DNA of 64,000 nucleotides from an uncultured Bacteroidales bacterium (GTDB lineage: Bacteria > Bacteroidota > Bacteroidia > Bacteroidales > Bacteroidaceae). Within the stretch, counting starts at the first letter, position 1. The number at the start of each line of letters is the position of its first letter. The notes under the pieces are model-generated. The model made no database searches. It was not told where the DNA came from and saw only the letters and a list, made by a program, of their open reading frames with translations. Below, one piece after another: positions 41,419 through 49,579 of the stretch. The stretch spans positions 62,001 to 126,000 of the forward strand of contig CACYYM010000004.1 in the NCBI GenBank assembly GCA_902778625.1, written 5' to 3'. Made by a program: the position numbers and the translations under genes.

Positions 41419-42039
41419 TTATTCTATTCCACGCAAAACCAAAGTTCGCATCACGTCCTTGATTACTTCCAACGATGTCGGCTCGCCTTTATGCTTGTCC
41501 GGATCCCACAGCATTCCTGTGCATACGCAGAACTTCCTCTGCTTTGCCTCGAGAATGTCATGATTGATGCAGCCCTGACATCCGTGCCAGAAGGCATCGT
41601 CGTCGGTAAGCTGGCTGAAGCTCACAGGCACATAGCCCAAGGCAGTATTCATTTTCATCACTGCATCGCCGCTCGTCAGGCTGAATATCTTGGCATGCGG
41701 CCAACGCAGACGAGCCAGCGTGAAAGTGTAGTCCTTGATGCGCTTCGCTACGCCCAAGCCCTGATAGTCGGGGTGAACGATAAGGCCGGAAGTCGTGACA
41801 TAATGTTTGTTGCCCCACGTCTCAATATAACTGAAGCCGACGAATGTGTCGCCATGCAAGGCCAGGACTGCCTTACCCTCGCGCATCTTCGTTGCCACAT
41901 ACTCGTGGGTTCGCTCGGCAATACCTGTGCCACGCTTGCGTGCTGCCTCGCGAATGGTATTGATAATCGTGTCAACATACACCTCGTGCTCAGCATCAGC
42001 CACAAGCACGCGAATGTCTTCACTCTTTACGTTTTTCAT
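41419..42039 (-). CDS. GNAT acetyltransferase of the arginine cluster, candidate N-acylglutamate synthase
   Basis: A 206-residue protein with a GNAT fold (about 8-145). The acyl-CoA-binding motif is VHPDYQGLGVAKRIKD. The C-terminal part has four Cys (HGCQGC and FCVCTG), which could bind metal. Its place between argR and argG suggests that it makes N-acetyl- or N-succinylglutamate, the first arginine step; no argA or argJ is seen in the window. This is inference from context. Confidence 0.75.
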   Translation of the reverse strand: MKNVKSEDIRVLVADAEHEVYVDTIINTIREAARKRGTGIAERTHEYVATKMREGKAVLALHGDTFVGFSYIETWGNKHYVTTSGLIVHPDYQGLGVAKRIKDYTFTLARLRWPHAKIFSLTSGDAVMKMNTALGYVPVSFSQLTDDDAFWHGCQGCINHDILEAKQRKFCVCTGMLWDPDKHKGEPTSLEVIKDVMRTLVLRGIE

Positions 42040-42083
42040 CTTTCTAACGTCTCCTTATAAATATAATAATGTATAGTGAATCG

Positions 42084-42551
42084 TTACGATAGCTTAGGGA
42101 ACATATCGCGAATGATGAAGCCGGCTTTTTCCCTGTCCACGCCTTCTGCCAGCACCACGAGAACTGTGTCGTCGCCCGCCACTGTGCCGAGGAAGTAAGG
42201 GTGCTTCAGGTTGTCCACATCATAGGCAACCATACTGGCATGACCTGGCGGCGTGTGTACCACCATCAGGTTACCCGAGAAATTCAGCCGCCATTTCGTC
42301 TGGTTTATCTCTTCTAAAGTGGGCACCGGTTCGAACTGCCCCTCGCGAGGCAAAGCGTAAACGCTAAGACCGCTCCGAACTCTGACTTTACTGATACGCA
42401 GCTGCTTAAGGTCGCGGCTCAAGGTGGTCTGTGTGCTGACAAAGCCTTCCTTCCTTAGTGCTTCGAGCAGTTCTTCCTGACTCTCCAGGCTGTTCATACT
42501 GACAATCTTGCGGATTGTTTGCAGCCTCGCTTTTTTGTCAAACTTCTCCAT
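42084..42551 (-). CDS. argR: arginine repressor ArgR
   Basis: A 155-residue regulator. The N-terminal winged helix has the LRKEGFVSTQTTLSRDLKQLRI motif (split: GFVSTQTTLSRDLKQL). The C-terminal hexamerisation and arginine-binding domain contains GTVAGDDTVLVV with the conserved Asp pair. It heads the arg/pro cluster and probably represses it when arginine is abundant. TATGC/GCATA palindromes lie directly upstream, a good place for autoregulation. Confidence 0.93.
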   Translation of the reverse strand: MEKFDKKARLQTIRKIVSMNSLESQEELLEALRKEGFVSTQTTLSRDLKQLRISKVRVRSGLSVYALPREGQFEPVPTLEEINQTKWRLNFSGNLMVVHTPPGHASMVAYDVDNLKHPYFLGTVAGDDTVLVVLAEGVDREKAGFIIRDMFPKLS

Positions 42552-42578
42552 CGTGTTGAGTTTTGTTGGTTAGCGTGT

Positions 42579-42587
42579 GCAAAGATA
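42579..42587 (-). promoter_or_regulatory. -7 box TATCTTTGC for the argR-led cluster
   Basis: The reverse complement is GCAAAGATA, 28 bp upstream of the argR start codon. Confidence 0.75.
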
Positions 42588-42595
42588 CAACATTT

Positions 42596-42656
42596 TATGC
42601 AAATAAGCATAACTTTTCGCGCATAATATGCACTTCCCTATGCTTTTTTCTGCATA
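42596..42656. promoter_or_regulatory. cluster of TATGC/GCATA palindromes, candidate ArgR operators
   Basis: TATGC-N6-GCATA at 42596-42611, a near-palindrome GCATAATATGC at 42621-42631 and TATGC-N8-GCATA at 42639-42656. They cover the region just upstream of the -7 box. The arms resemble ARG-box half-sites in AT content and symmetry, but this has not been shown here. Confidence 0.5.
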
Positions 42657-42685
42657 AGGACCTCATTTCGCCTGCATATTTCGCC

Positions 42686-43987
42686 TTATTCGTCGAGTAA
42701 ACGAAGCTGCACAAGCTCTATCTTCGTTGTTGTCTTCTTGGTGACTTTGAATTCCCACTTACCAATCCTGACAGGTTCATTAAGCTTGGGGAAGTTTTGG
42801 AATTCGTGAAGAATGAGTCCTCCGACGGTCAAGTACTCGTCGCTTTCCGGCAAATCCAGGTCGAGAAGTTCGTTGGCTTGGGCAATCTCGAGACGTCCTG
42901 AAAGCAAGTATTCGTTCGGACCTGTCTGGCGAGCCGTGTAGTTCTTGCTGTCGTGCTCATCTTCTATCTCACCGAATATCTCCTCTACAAGGTCTTCCAT
43001 CGTGACGATGCCGCTCGTGCCTCCGAACTCATCGACGATGACCGCCATAGAACGCTTCTGGTTGATGAAGATGCCGAGGAGCTTCTGGGCATTCATCGTC
43101 TCAGGCACAATCGAGACTTCATGAATGTGCTTCGTCCAGTCCTCGCCCTCCGCGAGTCGGAACATCTCAACCGTGTGAATGTAACCCACAATGTCGTCGA
43201 TGTCCTCTTTGTACACGATGATCTTGCTATGACCGCTTTCCACAAATTGCGTTCGAAGGTCTTGAAGGGAAGTATCGACAGAGACGGCTGTTATCTCGGT
43301 ACGGGGCACGATGCAGTCTCGTACTTTTATCGAGCTGAAGTCGAGTGCGTTCTGGAATATCTTCACCTCGTCCTCGATGTCTTCATCATCGGTTGCTTTG
43401 TCGATGTTGCTTTGTATGAGATAGTCAAGGTCTTCCCGAGTGAAAGTCTTCTCAAGCTTCGCCTTCTTCACCTTCTCGCCCATCATCCAAAGCAGGCCTT
43501 TGCCGAGCGAGCTCGTGAACTTGCTGACGGGCCACAATATAATATAAAAGATGTAGGCTGGCAAAGCGAAAATGCGCATCATCTTGTTCGGGTTGATACG
43601 GAAAAGCGTTTTGGGAAGGAATTCGCCTGTAACGAGAACGATGAGCGTGGCTATAATCGTTTGCAGGAAGAGACAGAGAGCTTCGTTCGGGCAGTTGCCG
43701 TCGGGATGATGTATGCCAAGCGGAATGAGTACGAGTACGCTGACAATCTTTGCCATCAGGATGCCGTAAACGACAAGCGCGATGTTGTTGCCGACCAAAA
43801 GCGTTGAAATGAAACTGTTCGGGTGACGGTAGAAAGTATCAATAAGGCGAGCCGAGAAGCCCTGCTCTTCCCTGTCCATCTCGAAACGCAGCTTGCTCGA
43901 AGAGACGAAAGCAATCTCCATCCCAGAGAAGAAACCTGAGAAAAGGAGGATGACGATGGTGGCGATTATGGTTGAAGAGTCTATCAT
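42686..43987 (-). CDS. gldE: GldE-like transmembrane CBS-domain protein (CorC/HlyC family)
   Basis: A 433-residue protein. Residues about 5-205 form a DUF21/CNNM membrane domain with several helices. Two CBS domains follow (about 220-345, with DCIVPRTEI and IVDEFGGTSGIVTMEDLVEEIFGEI split as IVDEFGGTSGIVTMEDL). A CorC/HlyC transporter-associated domain ends the protein. GldE is named for gliding motility in Flavobacteria, but orthologues occur in non-gliding Bacteroidales, where a divalent-cation transport role is more likely. It overlaps lptC by 4 bp. Confidence 0.85.
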   Translation of the reverse strand: MIDSSTIIATIVILLFSGFFSGMEIAFVSSSKLRFEMDREEQGFSARLIDTFYRHPNSFISTLLVGNNIALVVYGILMAKIVSVLVLIPLGIHHPDGNCPNEALCLFLQTIIATLIVLVTGEFLPKTLFRINPNKMMRIFALPAYIFYIILWPVSKFTSSLGKGLLWMMGEKVKKAKLEKTFTREDLDYLIQSNIDKATDDEDIEDEVKIFQNALDFSSIKVRDCIVPRTEITAVSVDTSLQDLRTQFVESGHSKIIVYKEDIDDIVGYIHTVEMFRLAEGEDWTKHIHEVSIVPETMNAQKLLGIFINQKRSMAVIVDEFGGTSGIVTMEDLVEEIFGEIEDEHDSKNYTARQTGPNEYLLSGRLEIAQANELLDLDLPESDEYLTVGGLILHEFQNFPKLNEPVRIGKWEFKVTKKTTTKIELVQLRLLDE

Positions 43988-44637
43988 CTGTTTGCTGGTT
44001 CTGTTTCCTGAACGGGGAAGGTGCCTGTGGAGTTGAGCACAGAGTACTTCGTCATCTGTTCGTTACTATAGAAATGTGTGCCTTCGAGCTCTCGTTCTGG
44101 GGTTGTGATGTGCATGTATTGGTAGTTCCACATCTCGTGCTTGTTCAAGTCCCAAAAGAGTTCTTCGGTTCGGAAGACGTCGCCGTTGACATTTCTCACC
44201 ACGACTCTGCCCCTCAGCTCCCAGAGTTGTTGCTTATGCAAGTATGCCGTATCGGATTGCACGAAGAGGTCGACGTGAAACTTCTCGTCGAAACGTTCCA
44301 TGAGCATGCCCTTCATGAACTTCCACGAAGGCTGCTCGCCGTTCGCGCCATTATAGATGTCCCATTCCTCGACGACCATGTGGTAGCGCATCACGCCGCT
44401 GTCGCTGATGAAGGTATTAATGCCTACTGAATGCATGAAGAGCAGCGAGTCCTTTGCCGCGATAGGCTCTGCCAGATGCTCCACCTCGCCTGAACAACTG
44501 GCAACAGAAAGGAGATTGAAGAAGATAAAAGCAGACAGAAGGAAACAGAAGACATTAGCTTTTTTCTTTCTGAAGCATTGTCCTCTATCTTCGTCGCTGG
44601 AAGCGACATATCTTCCTTTATCTTCTTCTGTCTCCAT
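43984..44637 (-). CDS. lptC: LPS export protein LptC
   Basis: A 217-residue lipoprotein or membrane-anchored periplasmic protein. A charged N-terminal stretch precedes a hydrophobic segment ending LLSVASC (lipobox-like). The rest (MRYHMVVEEWDIY, RGRVVVRNVNGDVFRTEELFWD) is the LptC/OstA-like beta-jelly-roll that passes LPS from LptF/G to LptA. The first about 45 residues align closely with the start of the outer-membrane protein encoded just upstream. It overlaps gldE by 4 bp and lies 4 bp after the outer-membrane protein gene. Confidence 0.82.
   Translation of the reverse strand: METEEDKGRYVASSDEDRGQCFRKKKANVFCFLLSAFIFFNLLSVASCSGEVEHLAEPIAAKDSLLFMHSVGINTFISDSGVMRYHMVVEEWDIYNGANGEQPSWKFMKGMLMERFDEKFHVDLFVQSDTAYLHKQQLWELRGRVVVRNVNGDVFRTEELFWDLNKHEMWNYQYMHITTPERELEGTHFYSNEQMTKYSVLNSTGTFPVQETEPANR
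44511..44634 (-). repeat. duplicated N-terminal coding module, copy 1 (in lptC)
   Basis: This encodes RYVASSDEDRGQ, KANVFCFLLSAFIFFNLLS. It is an imperfect copy of 45894-46029, sharing pyrimidine-rich tracts of TCTTCTTC and CTTCTGTCT type on the minus strand. Confidence 0.6.
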
Positions 44638-44640
44638 GCT

Positions 44641-46029
44641 TTATTCAATCTTATACTTCACGAACCAACGTTCGTTGAACGTCATGCCGAGATTGATGAG
44701 CAAGTAGTCTTCTTTCACCATTCCGTTGCCGCTTGCCGAGCGCCTCATCCATTGAAGGCCGACGTTTACAACGGAGCGATTGTTTATTTTGTTCGTGATA
44801 GGCAAGCCTACACCTGCTCCCATACGGAACTCCACAGGGCCGTTCCGATCGTTTATCTTGAGGAAAGGTGTCGAGAAGTTCATGCCTGCACGATACTGTA
44901 TGCGTTTCCAATAAGACTTCACAAGGGGGTCGGGCGTCCATTGGGCACCTAGAGCTATCTTTGTCATATCTTTGTAGAAGCCTTTCGTCGGTACGTAGTC
45001 GTCCAACGTCTCAGCAGGAACTCGGCAATTACTCCAGAATTCATGGCGAACGTCGGCTGCCACGAGGAACGTGTTCTTGTGTTGCCAAGCCGCACCAAAG
45101 CCGAAGCTGTAAGGCAGATCGAATGGCGAGGAAGCCGTTGCCGTAGTGTCGCTACCGACGACAAGCGTTACGTCCTGAGGAATCTTGTGTCCCAAAGCAG
45201 CCGTTGCACCGAGATTAAGCCAGTCCTGCTTCGTGAGACGAATAGGATATTGCATGCCGAAGTCGAGCTTGTAGGTCTTCAGCGAAGCGTTCATCACCTT
45301 GGGAACGCTGCTGTATTTGTCGTTGTCGTAGCCGCCTTCCAAGAACAATGGCGAGATGCGATGTTCGTATTGTCCCCAAAGGAAGCTGACGTTGGCACCT
45401 ATCGAAATATTGCGGAACACTCTCCATCCCAAGCCGATGTATGCCTGATTCAAGCCTCCGCTGCCACGATAATAAGTGGTAGTCGTGATGGATTGCGTGG
45501 TGTTGTGGTCACTGCCGACTGGCTGCTCGGGCGAAGAGAAGTCGTAGCCGATAGTAGTATAAGGCATTACGCCGAGTGCGAGGCCAAGCTTTTTGCCAAC
45601 GTGCATGCCAGCATGAACGTAGTCGAGCGAGGCGTTGTTGGTTCCGACCTGTATCGAGCCTTGCTTCATCTTGCCGAAAGAGCCCGTCATACCCACGTCG
45701 AAGATAAGGCTCAAGGAGTCGATAGCAGAATAGGAAGCAGGGTTCGTCGAGTTGATACGATTGCCGATGCGAACGCCGATGCCAGCTCCGCCCATCGATT
45801 TATTAAGGCCATTCGACTGCTCAACAGGCAAGCCTAGCCCGAAGCGCGAGTAGGTAGAGTTCGTGCCACTTATTTGGGCAGAAACTTTCAAAGGGGAAAG
45901 GAGATAGAAGAAGATAAAAGAAGACAGAAGGAGATAGAGGACGTTAGCTCTGCCAACGTCAAAGTGTTGTCTTTTATCTTCGCCGCGGGAAGCGACATAC
46001 CTTCTTCTATCTCCTTCTGTCTCCTTCAT
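44641..46029 (-). CDS. outer-membrane beta-barrel protein, possibly FadL/OmpP1-like
   Basis: A 462-residue protein. After an unusual charged N-terminal extension comes a hydrophobic signal segment (LLLSSFIFFYLLSPLKVSAQ). The mature start (NGLNKSMGGAGIGV, NSTNPASYSAIDSL) resembles OmpP1/FadL-type barrels, and the remainder has alternating amphipathic strands up to the C-terminal Phe-Val-Lys-Tyr strand. The ATG at 46029 is chosen because it aligns with the lptC start; in-frame ATGs at 46047 and 46056 are also possible. It lies between coaX and lptC. Cargo unknown. Confidence 0.75.
   Translation of the reverse strand: MKETEGDRRRYVASRGEDKRQHFDVGRANVLYLLLSSFIFFYLLSPLKVSAQISGTNSTYSRFGLGLPVEQSNGLNKSMGGAGIGVRIGNRINSTNPASYSAIDSLSLIFDVGMTGSFGKMKQGSIQVGTNNASLDYVHAGMHVGKKLGLALGVMPYTTIGYDFSSPEQPVGSDHNTTQSITTTTYYRGSGGLNQAYIGLGWRVFRNISIGANVSFLWGQYEHRISPLFLEGGYDNDKYSSVPKVMNASLKTYKLDFGMQYPIRLTKQDWLNLGATAALGHKIPQDVTLVVGSDTTATASSPFDLPYSFGFGAAWQHKNTFLVAADVRHEFWSNCRVPAETLDDYVPTKGFYKDMTKIALGAQWTPDPLVKSYWKRIQYRAGMNFSTPFLKINDRNGPVEFRMGAGVGLPITNKINNRSVVNVGLQWMRRSASGNGMVKEDYLLINLGMTFNERWFVKYKIE
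45894..46029 (-). repeat. duplicated N-terminal coding module, copy 2 (in the outer-membrane protein gene)
   Basis: This encodes RYVASRGEDKRQ, RANVLYLLLSSFIFFYLLS and pairs with 44511-44634. The two copies are about 1.4 kb apart in the same orientation, each placed at the start of a gene. Confidence 0.6.
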
Positions 46030-46033
46030 TATT

Positions 46034-46762
46034 TCAGTCTTTTTCATTATAATCAAGTATCTTATTCAGCCCTCTCGGCACGAGATATCTGTCCGAGAAG
46101 ATGCTGTTCTTGATGTTCGTGTCGAAGTTTATATGGTCGCCTCCGGTCAGGAAGACTTGCAGGTGAGGGAACTTCGAACGCATCGACTTGATGTATCCCT
46201 CGATCTCGTACTTCATTCCACGCAGCACGCCGCTTCGGATGGCAGTTTCGGTATTGTAACCCATGCCTGGAACTTCGCCCTCGGCCTCAACCAAAGGCAG
46301 TCTTGCGGTGAATTCATGCAGGGCCCGCAACCGCATTTGCATGCCCGGAGCTATGTTTCCGCCCCAATAGTTGCCACGCGCATCGATCACTTCGTACGTG
46401 ATGCAAGTGCCGGCATCGATGATGAGGAGGTCGGAGTTAGGCTTCAGCGAGCTGGCTCCTATCACGGCAGCAAGGCGGTCGCTGCCAAGCGTTTCGGGCG
46501 TTCTGTAACGGTTCGAGATGGGAATTGGCGTGCTTGGAGAGAAACGCAGAAGCGGGAACTTCAGGCTCGCGAGAGCCCTCTCCTCATGTTCTGTCAGGTC
46601 GCGAACAGAACCGACAATGCCTTTGCTGAACTGATGTTTGTGCAGAAAAGACTCGAGACCAGTGAGTTCCCCGCTCTCCGAACGTATCAAATCGACAGGC
46701 TCGTCACCCTGGAAAGCTACCATCTTAGTGACGGAGTTTCCTATGTCTATAATTAATTTCAC
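46034..46762 (-). CDS. coaX: type III pantothenate kinase
   Basis: A 242-residue ASKHA-fold kinase for the first step of CoA synthesis. It has MKLIIDIGNSVTKM (phosphate-binding Asp), GSDRLAAVIGA, LIIDAGTCITYEVID and NIAPGMQMRLRALHEFTA motifs. It is first in a four-gene minus-strand unit with the outer-membrane protein, lptC and gldE, a mix of CoA and envelope genes that is common in Bacteroidetes. Confidence 0.93.
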   Translation of the reverse strand: MKLIIDIGNSVTKMVAFQGDEPVDLIRSESGELTGLESFLHKHQFSKGIVGSVRDLTEHEERALASLKFPLLRFSPSTPIPISNRYRTPETLGSDRLAAVIGASSLKPNSDLLIIDAGTCITYEVIDARGNYWGGNIAPGMQMRLRALHEFTARLPLVEAEGEVPGMGYNTETAIRSGVLRGMKYEIEGYIKSMRSKFPHLQVFLTGGDHINFDTNIKNSIFSDRYLVPRGLNKILDYNEKD

Positions 46763-46766
46763 GGGT

Positions 46767-46775
46767 GCAAAGGTA
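46767..46775 (-). promoter_or_regulatory. -7 box TACCTTTGC for the coaX unit
   Basis: The reverse complement is GCAAAGGTA. It ends 4 bp before the start codon at 46762, so the transcript would be almost leaderless or start within the box region. Confidence 0.65.
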
Positions 46776-46927
46776 CGAAATAAAGTTGAAAGTTGAAAGT
46801 TTAGAGTTTAAAGATGCGCCTTTTTACGTATTTTTTGCAATTCAGTCAGCCGAGACGACAGGGAAGGAGAGCCATCCCGACACTTGTTCTGACCCGACTC
46901 GACTGGTGGTGTTTCAAAACTTAGCAC

Positions 46928-47101
46928 GGTGAGTTGATTATATGTACATGTATGTATAATTATAGATACATGTATGTATAATTGTAGATACATGTATGTA
47001 TAACGAACTTCGCACGTCAAGTTTTGAAACTCAGCCTGTCGAGTTTTGAAACTCAGCCTGTCGAGTTTTGAAACATAGCTTGTCAAGTTTTGAAACAAGG
47101 C
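46928..47101 (-). repeat. hybrid 22-bp period array, about 8 units with changing core
   Basis: Registers at 46928, 46950, 46972, 46994, 47016, 47038, 47060 and 47082 are each 22 bp apart. The first unit is AGTT-like (GTGAGTTGATTA). The next three have an AT-rich TACATGTA core with GTATAATTATAG-type linkers. The last four have AGTT-TTGA-AACT. The remaining parts of 46776-47205 hold no gene. Confidence 0.88.
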
Positions 47102-47166
47102 AGCAGGAATCGCCTCGCTTCGCGTTTTTTCTCGATGGTCGAGGCTCAAAGTTCAACAAATTTTCG

Positions 47167-47175
47167 TATCTTTGC
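47167..47175 (+). promoter_or_regulatory. -7 box TATCTTTGC for the DUF5009-type gene
   Basis: An exact consensus match 30 bp upstream of the start codon. Confidence 0.75.
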
Positions 47176-47205
47176 AAAGCAAACTAAAAACGACTAACGA
47201 CTATT

Positions 47206-48330
47206 ATGAAGCAACGGCTGGAATCTTTGGACGCTTTGAGAGGCTTCGATTTGTTCTGCCTCGTAGCCCTCTCCGACATTTTGGAGGAAGTGGCAGAAGC
47301 GGTCGACAAGCCTTGGATGGGCAAGATAATGGAGAACTTCACCCATAAGCCCTGGGAAGGTTTCTCTGCCTGGGACCTCGTGATGCCCTTGTTCATGTTC
47401 ATGGCAGGTGTGGCGATACCCTACTCTCTCAGTAAATACAAGGAAGCCGGAGCGAGCCGAAAGAGCCTCTACTGGCGGCTTGGGAAGCGCGTTCTGCTGC
47501 TTTGGCTCTTCGGCATGATGGTGCAAGGAAACCTTCTCGCCCTTGACCCTCAGCACATCTACCTGTTTACGAACACCCTTCAAGCCATTGCCGTCGGTTA
47601 TTTCTTCAGCGCAATCATCTTCCTGCACACGGGTTGGAAGGCTCAGACAGGCATCTGCGTCGCCCTTCTGCTCGCGTTTTGGGGAGCAATGGAATGGGTT
47701 ACGATTGGCGGCTTCGGCGGTGGCGACTACACACCTCACGGCAATTTGGCCGAAGGAATCGACTCGATAGTGCTCGGAAGGTTTCGCGACACCGCCCAAG
47801 TCGTCGATGGAAAAGTGGTCGTGAACCCTCATTACACGTACACTTGGCTGCTGAGTAGTTTGAACTTTATCGTGACCGTATTGACTGGTGTCCTTGCCGG
47901 CGAAGCCCTTCGCAGCACGTTGAAACAGGGCAAGAAGGTCGCTTTGTTGCTTGGTGCAGGACTGGCTTTGGTCGCTCTCGGCTGGACGTGGGACCTCGTT
48001 CACCCCGTCATCAAGCACATCTGGACGGGTTCGATGGTCTTCGTCAGCAGCGGATACTGCTTCCTTTTAATGGGACTTTTCTACTGGTGGATTGATTGCA
48101 GAGGCCACAACAAGCACCTGACTTTCCTCAAGGTTTACGGCATGAACAGCATCACAGCCTATGTCGTGAGTCACGTTATCAGTTTCAAGAGCATCTCGAA
48201 GTCAATGTTCTTTGGTCTCGAGCAATATATCGGCGACTATTACGGCGTTTTAATCCAGTTCAGCAACTGCGTTATCCTCTTCCTTATATTATATATAATG
48301 TATAAGAACAGGATATTCTTGCGAGTTTAG
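47206..48330 (+). CDS. membrane acyltransferase of the DUF5009 / heparan-alpha-glucosaminide N-acetyltransferase type
   Basis: A 374-residue protein with about ten transmembrane helices. It opens with RLESLDALRGFDLFCL, the DUF1624/HGSNAT N-terminal motif, and has PWEGFSAWDLVMPLFMFMAG (split: FSAWDLVMPLFMFMAG) with the conserved Asp. Human HGSNAT and bacterial NagX-like relatives transfer acetyl groups to terminal glucosamine across a membrane. A role in modifying an amino sugar of the envelope or of scavenged glycans is likely but unproven. Its stop lies within an AT-rich palindromic motif. Confidence 0.82.
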   Translation: MKQRLESLDALRGFDLFCLVALSDILEEVAEAVDKPWMGKIMENFTHKPWEGFSAWDLVMPLFMFMAGVAIPYSLSKYKEAGASRKSLYWRLGKRVLLLWLFGMMVQGNLLALDPQHIYLFTNTLQAIAVGYFFSAIIFLHTGWKAQTGICVALLLAFWGAMEWVTIGGFGGGDYTPHGNLAEGIDSIVLGRFRDTAQVVDGKVVVNPHYTYTWLLSSLNFIVTVLTGVLAGEALRSTLKQGKKVALLLGAGLALVALGWTWDLVHPVIKHIWTGSMVFVSSGYCFLLMGLFYWWIDCRGHNKHLTFLKVYGMNSITAYVVSHVISFKSISKSMFFGLEQYIGDYYGVLIQFSNCVILFLILYIMYKNRIFLRV

Positions 48331-48341
48331 AAAAATTGTTG

Positions 48342-48350
48342 TACCTTTGC
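48342..48350 (+). promoter_or_regulatory. -7 box TACCTTTGC for the DUF4105 gene
   Basis: An exact consensus match that ends 4 bp before the GTG start codon, which points to a leaderless or near-leaderless mRNA. Confidence 0.65.
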
Positions 48351-48354
48351 GCCC

Positions 48355-49560
48355 GTGTTTAGGAAAATAGCCATACTTCTGTGTGTGTTGACCACTTGGG
48401 CGCGTTGTCTTGCAGAGCAGGACAGCATACGAGTGTCGCTTCTTACTTGCTCGCCAGGTCAAGAGGTGTATTCCCTCTATGGACACACCGCGATACGTGT
48501 GCAGATTCCCAAGGATAGCATAGACGAAGTCTTCAACTACGGCGTCTTCGACATGTCGAAGCCTCACTTCGCTTGGCACTTCGTGCTTGGCGAGACGGAC
48601 TATATGGTTGTGCCGATTCCCTGGGAATACTTTACGATTGACTACGAGAAGCGAGGCTCAAGCATTACCGAACAGGAACTGAACCTCACGCCAGATGAGG
48701 CAAGTCGGCTGGTGAGCAATCTCATCGAGAACAGTCAGCCGCAGAATCGCGTCTATCGTTACAGCTTCCTTTACGGCAACTGCACGACAAAGGTGCGCGA
48801 CATGGTGGAGCAAGTCATCGTGGGACGAATACAATATCCCAACACCTTGCCTCATCTGTCGGCTCGAGAAATCCTGCATCATTACACGGCTCAGCATCCC
48901 TGGGCACAGGAAGGCAACGACCTTTTGCTTGGTTCCGAAGTCGATACAATCATGTCGGAAAGGGCAGCGATGTTCATTCCCGATAACATGATGCAAGCCT
49001 TCGATGGCGCCTTTATCCGTAATGGCAAAGGAGACATGAGGCCTCTCGTAAGAAGCAAGAAAGTGTTGCTTGAGGCAAAAGAACAAGTCGTGGAGAGCGA
49101 GTTCCCACTTTCACCCTTGCAAGTCATGCTTTGCTTTGGAGCGCTTTGCCTCTTCATCTTGCTTCTCGAAGCATGGCTGGGACGACACTTCTGGCTTTGG
49201 GATGTATTGATTCTCCTGCTTCAAGGAGCAGCCGGAACCTTGCTCTGCTTCATGTCCTTCTTTTCAGAACACCCCGCAGTGGACTCCAATTGGCAGATTT
49301 GGCTGCTCAATCCAATCTACTTCATCGGCATTCCTCTTATCATAAAAGCTGCCACTCGACATAAGACAACACTCTGGTTTGCCTTCTATTTTGCAGTTTT
49401 GGCACTATTCTTGTTATTTTCTCCGTGGATACCACAAGTATTTGCGAAAATAACCGTACCTTTGGCATTGTGTTTGCACACACGCCCCATAAGCTACTAC
49501 CTTGTAACGGAGAAAAGAGGGAAAGGTGAAAAGGGGAAAAAGATAACGCGTAATAAATAG
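48355..49560 (+). CDS. DUF4105 (Lnb-type N-terminal domain) exported membrane protein
   Basis: A 401-residue protein from a GTG start. It has a signal peptide (to about residue 21), then a papain-like DUF4105 domain: LLTCSPGQEVYSLYGHTAIRV with candidate catalytic Cys and His, and YGNCTTKVRDM. The C-terminal third has several transmembrane helices (about 250-385). The domain also forms the N-terminus of lacto-N-biosidase-like and other envelope proteins and may be a hydrolase or acyl-processing enzyme. Exact role unknown. The alkaline-phosphatase-like gene follows after 19 bp. Confidence 0.78.
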   Translation: MFRKIAILLCVLTTWARCLAEQDSIRVSLLTCSPGQEVYSLYGHTAIRVQIPKDSIDEVFNYGVFDMSKPHFAWHFVLGETDYMVVPIPWEYFTIDYEKRGSSITEQELNLTPDEASRLVSNLIENSQPQNRVYRYSFLYGNCTTKVRDMVEQVIVGRIQYPNTLPHLSAREILHHYTAQHPWAQEGNDLLLGSEVDTIMSERAAMFIPDNMMQAFDGAFIRNGKGDMRPLVRSKKVLLEAKEQVVESEFPLSPLQVMLCFGALCLFILLLEAWLGRHFWLWDVLILLLQGAAGTLLCFMSFFSEHPAVDSNWQIWLLNPIYFIGIPLIIKAATRHKTTLWFAFYFAVLALFLLFSPWIPQVFAKITVPLALCLHTRPISYYLVTEKRGKGEKGKKITRNK

Positions 49561-49579
49561 TAAAAGATTAAATAGTAAA

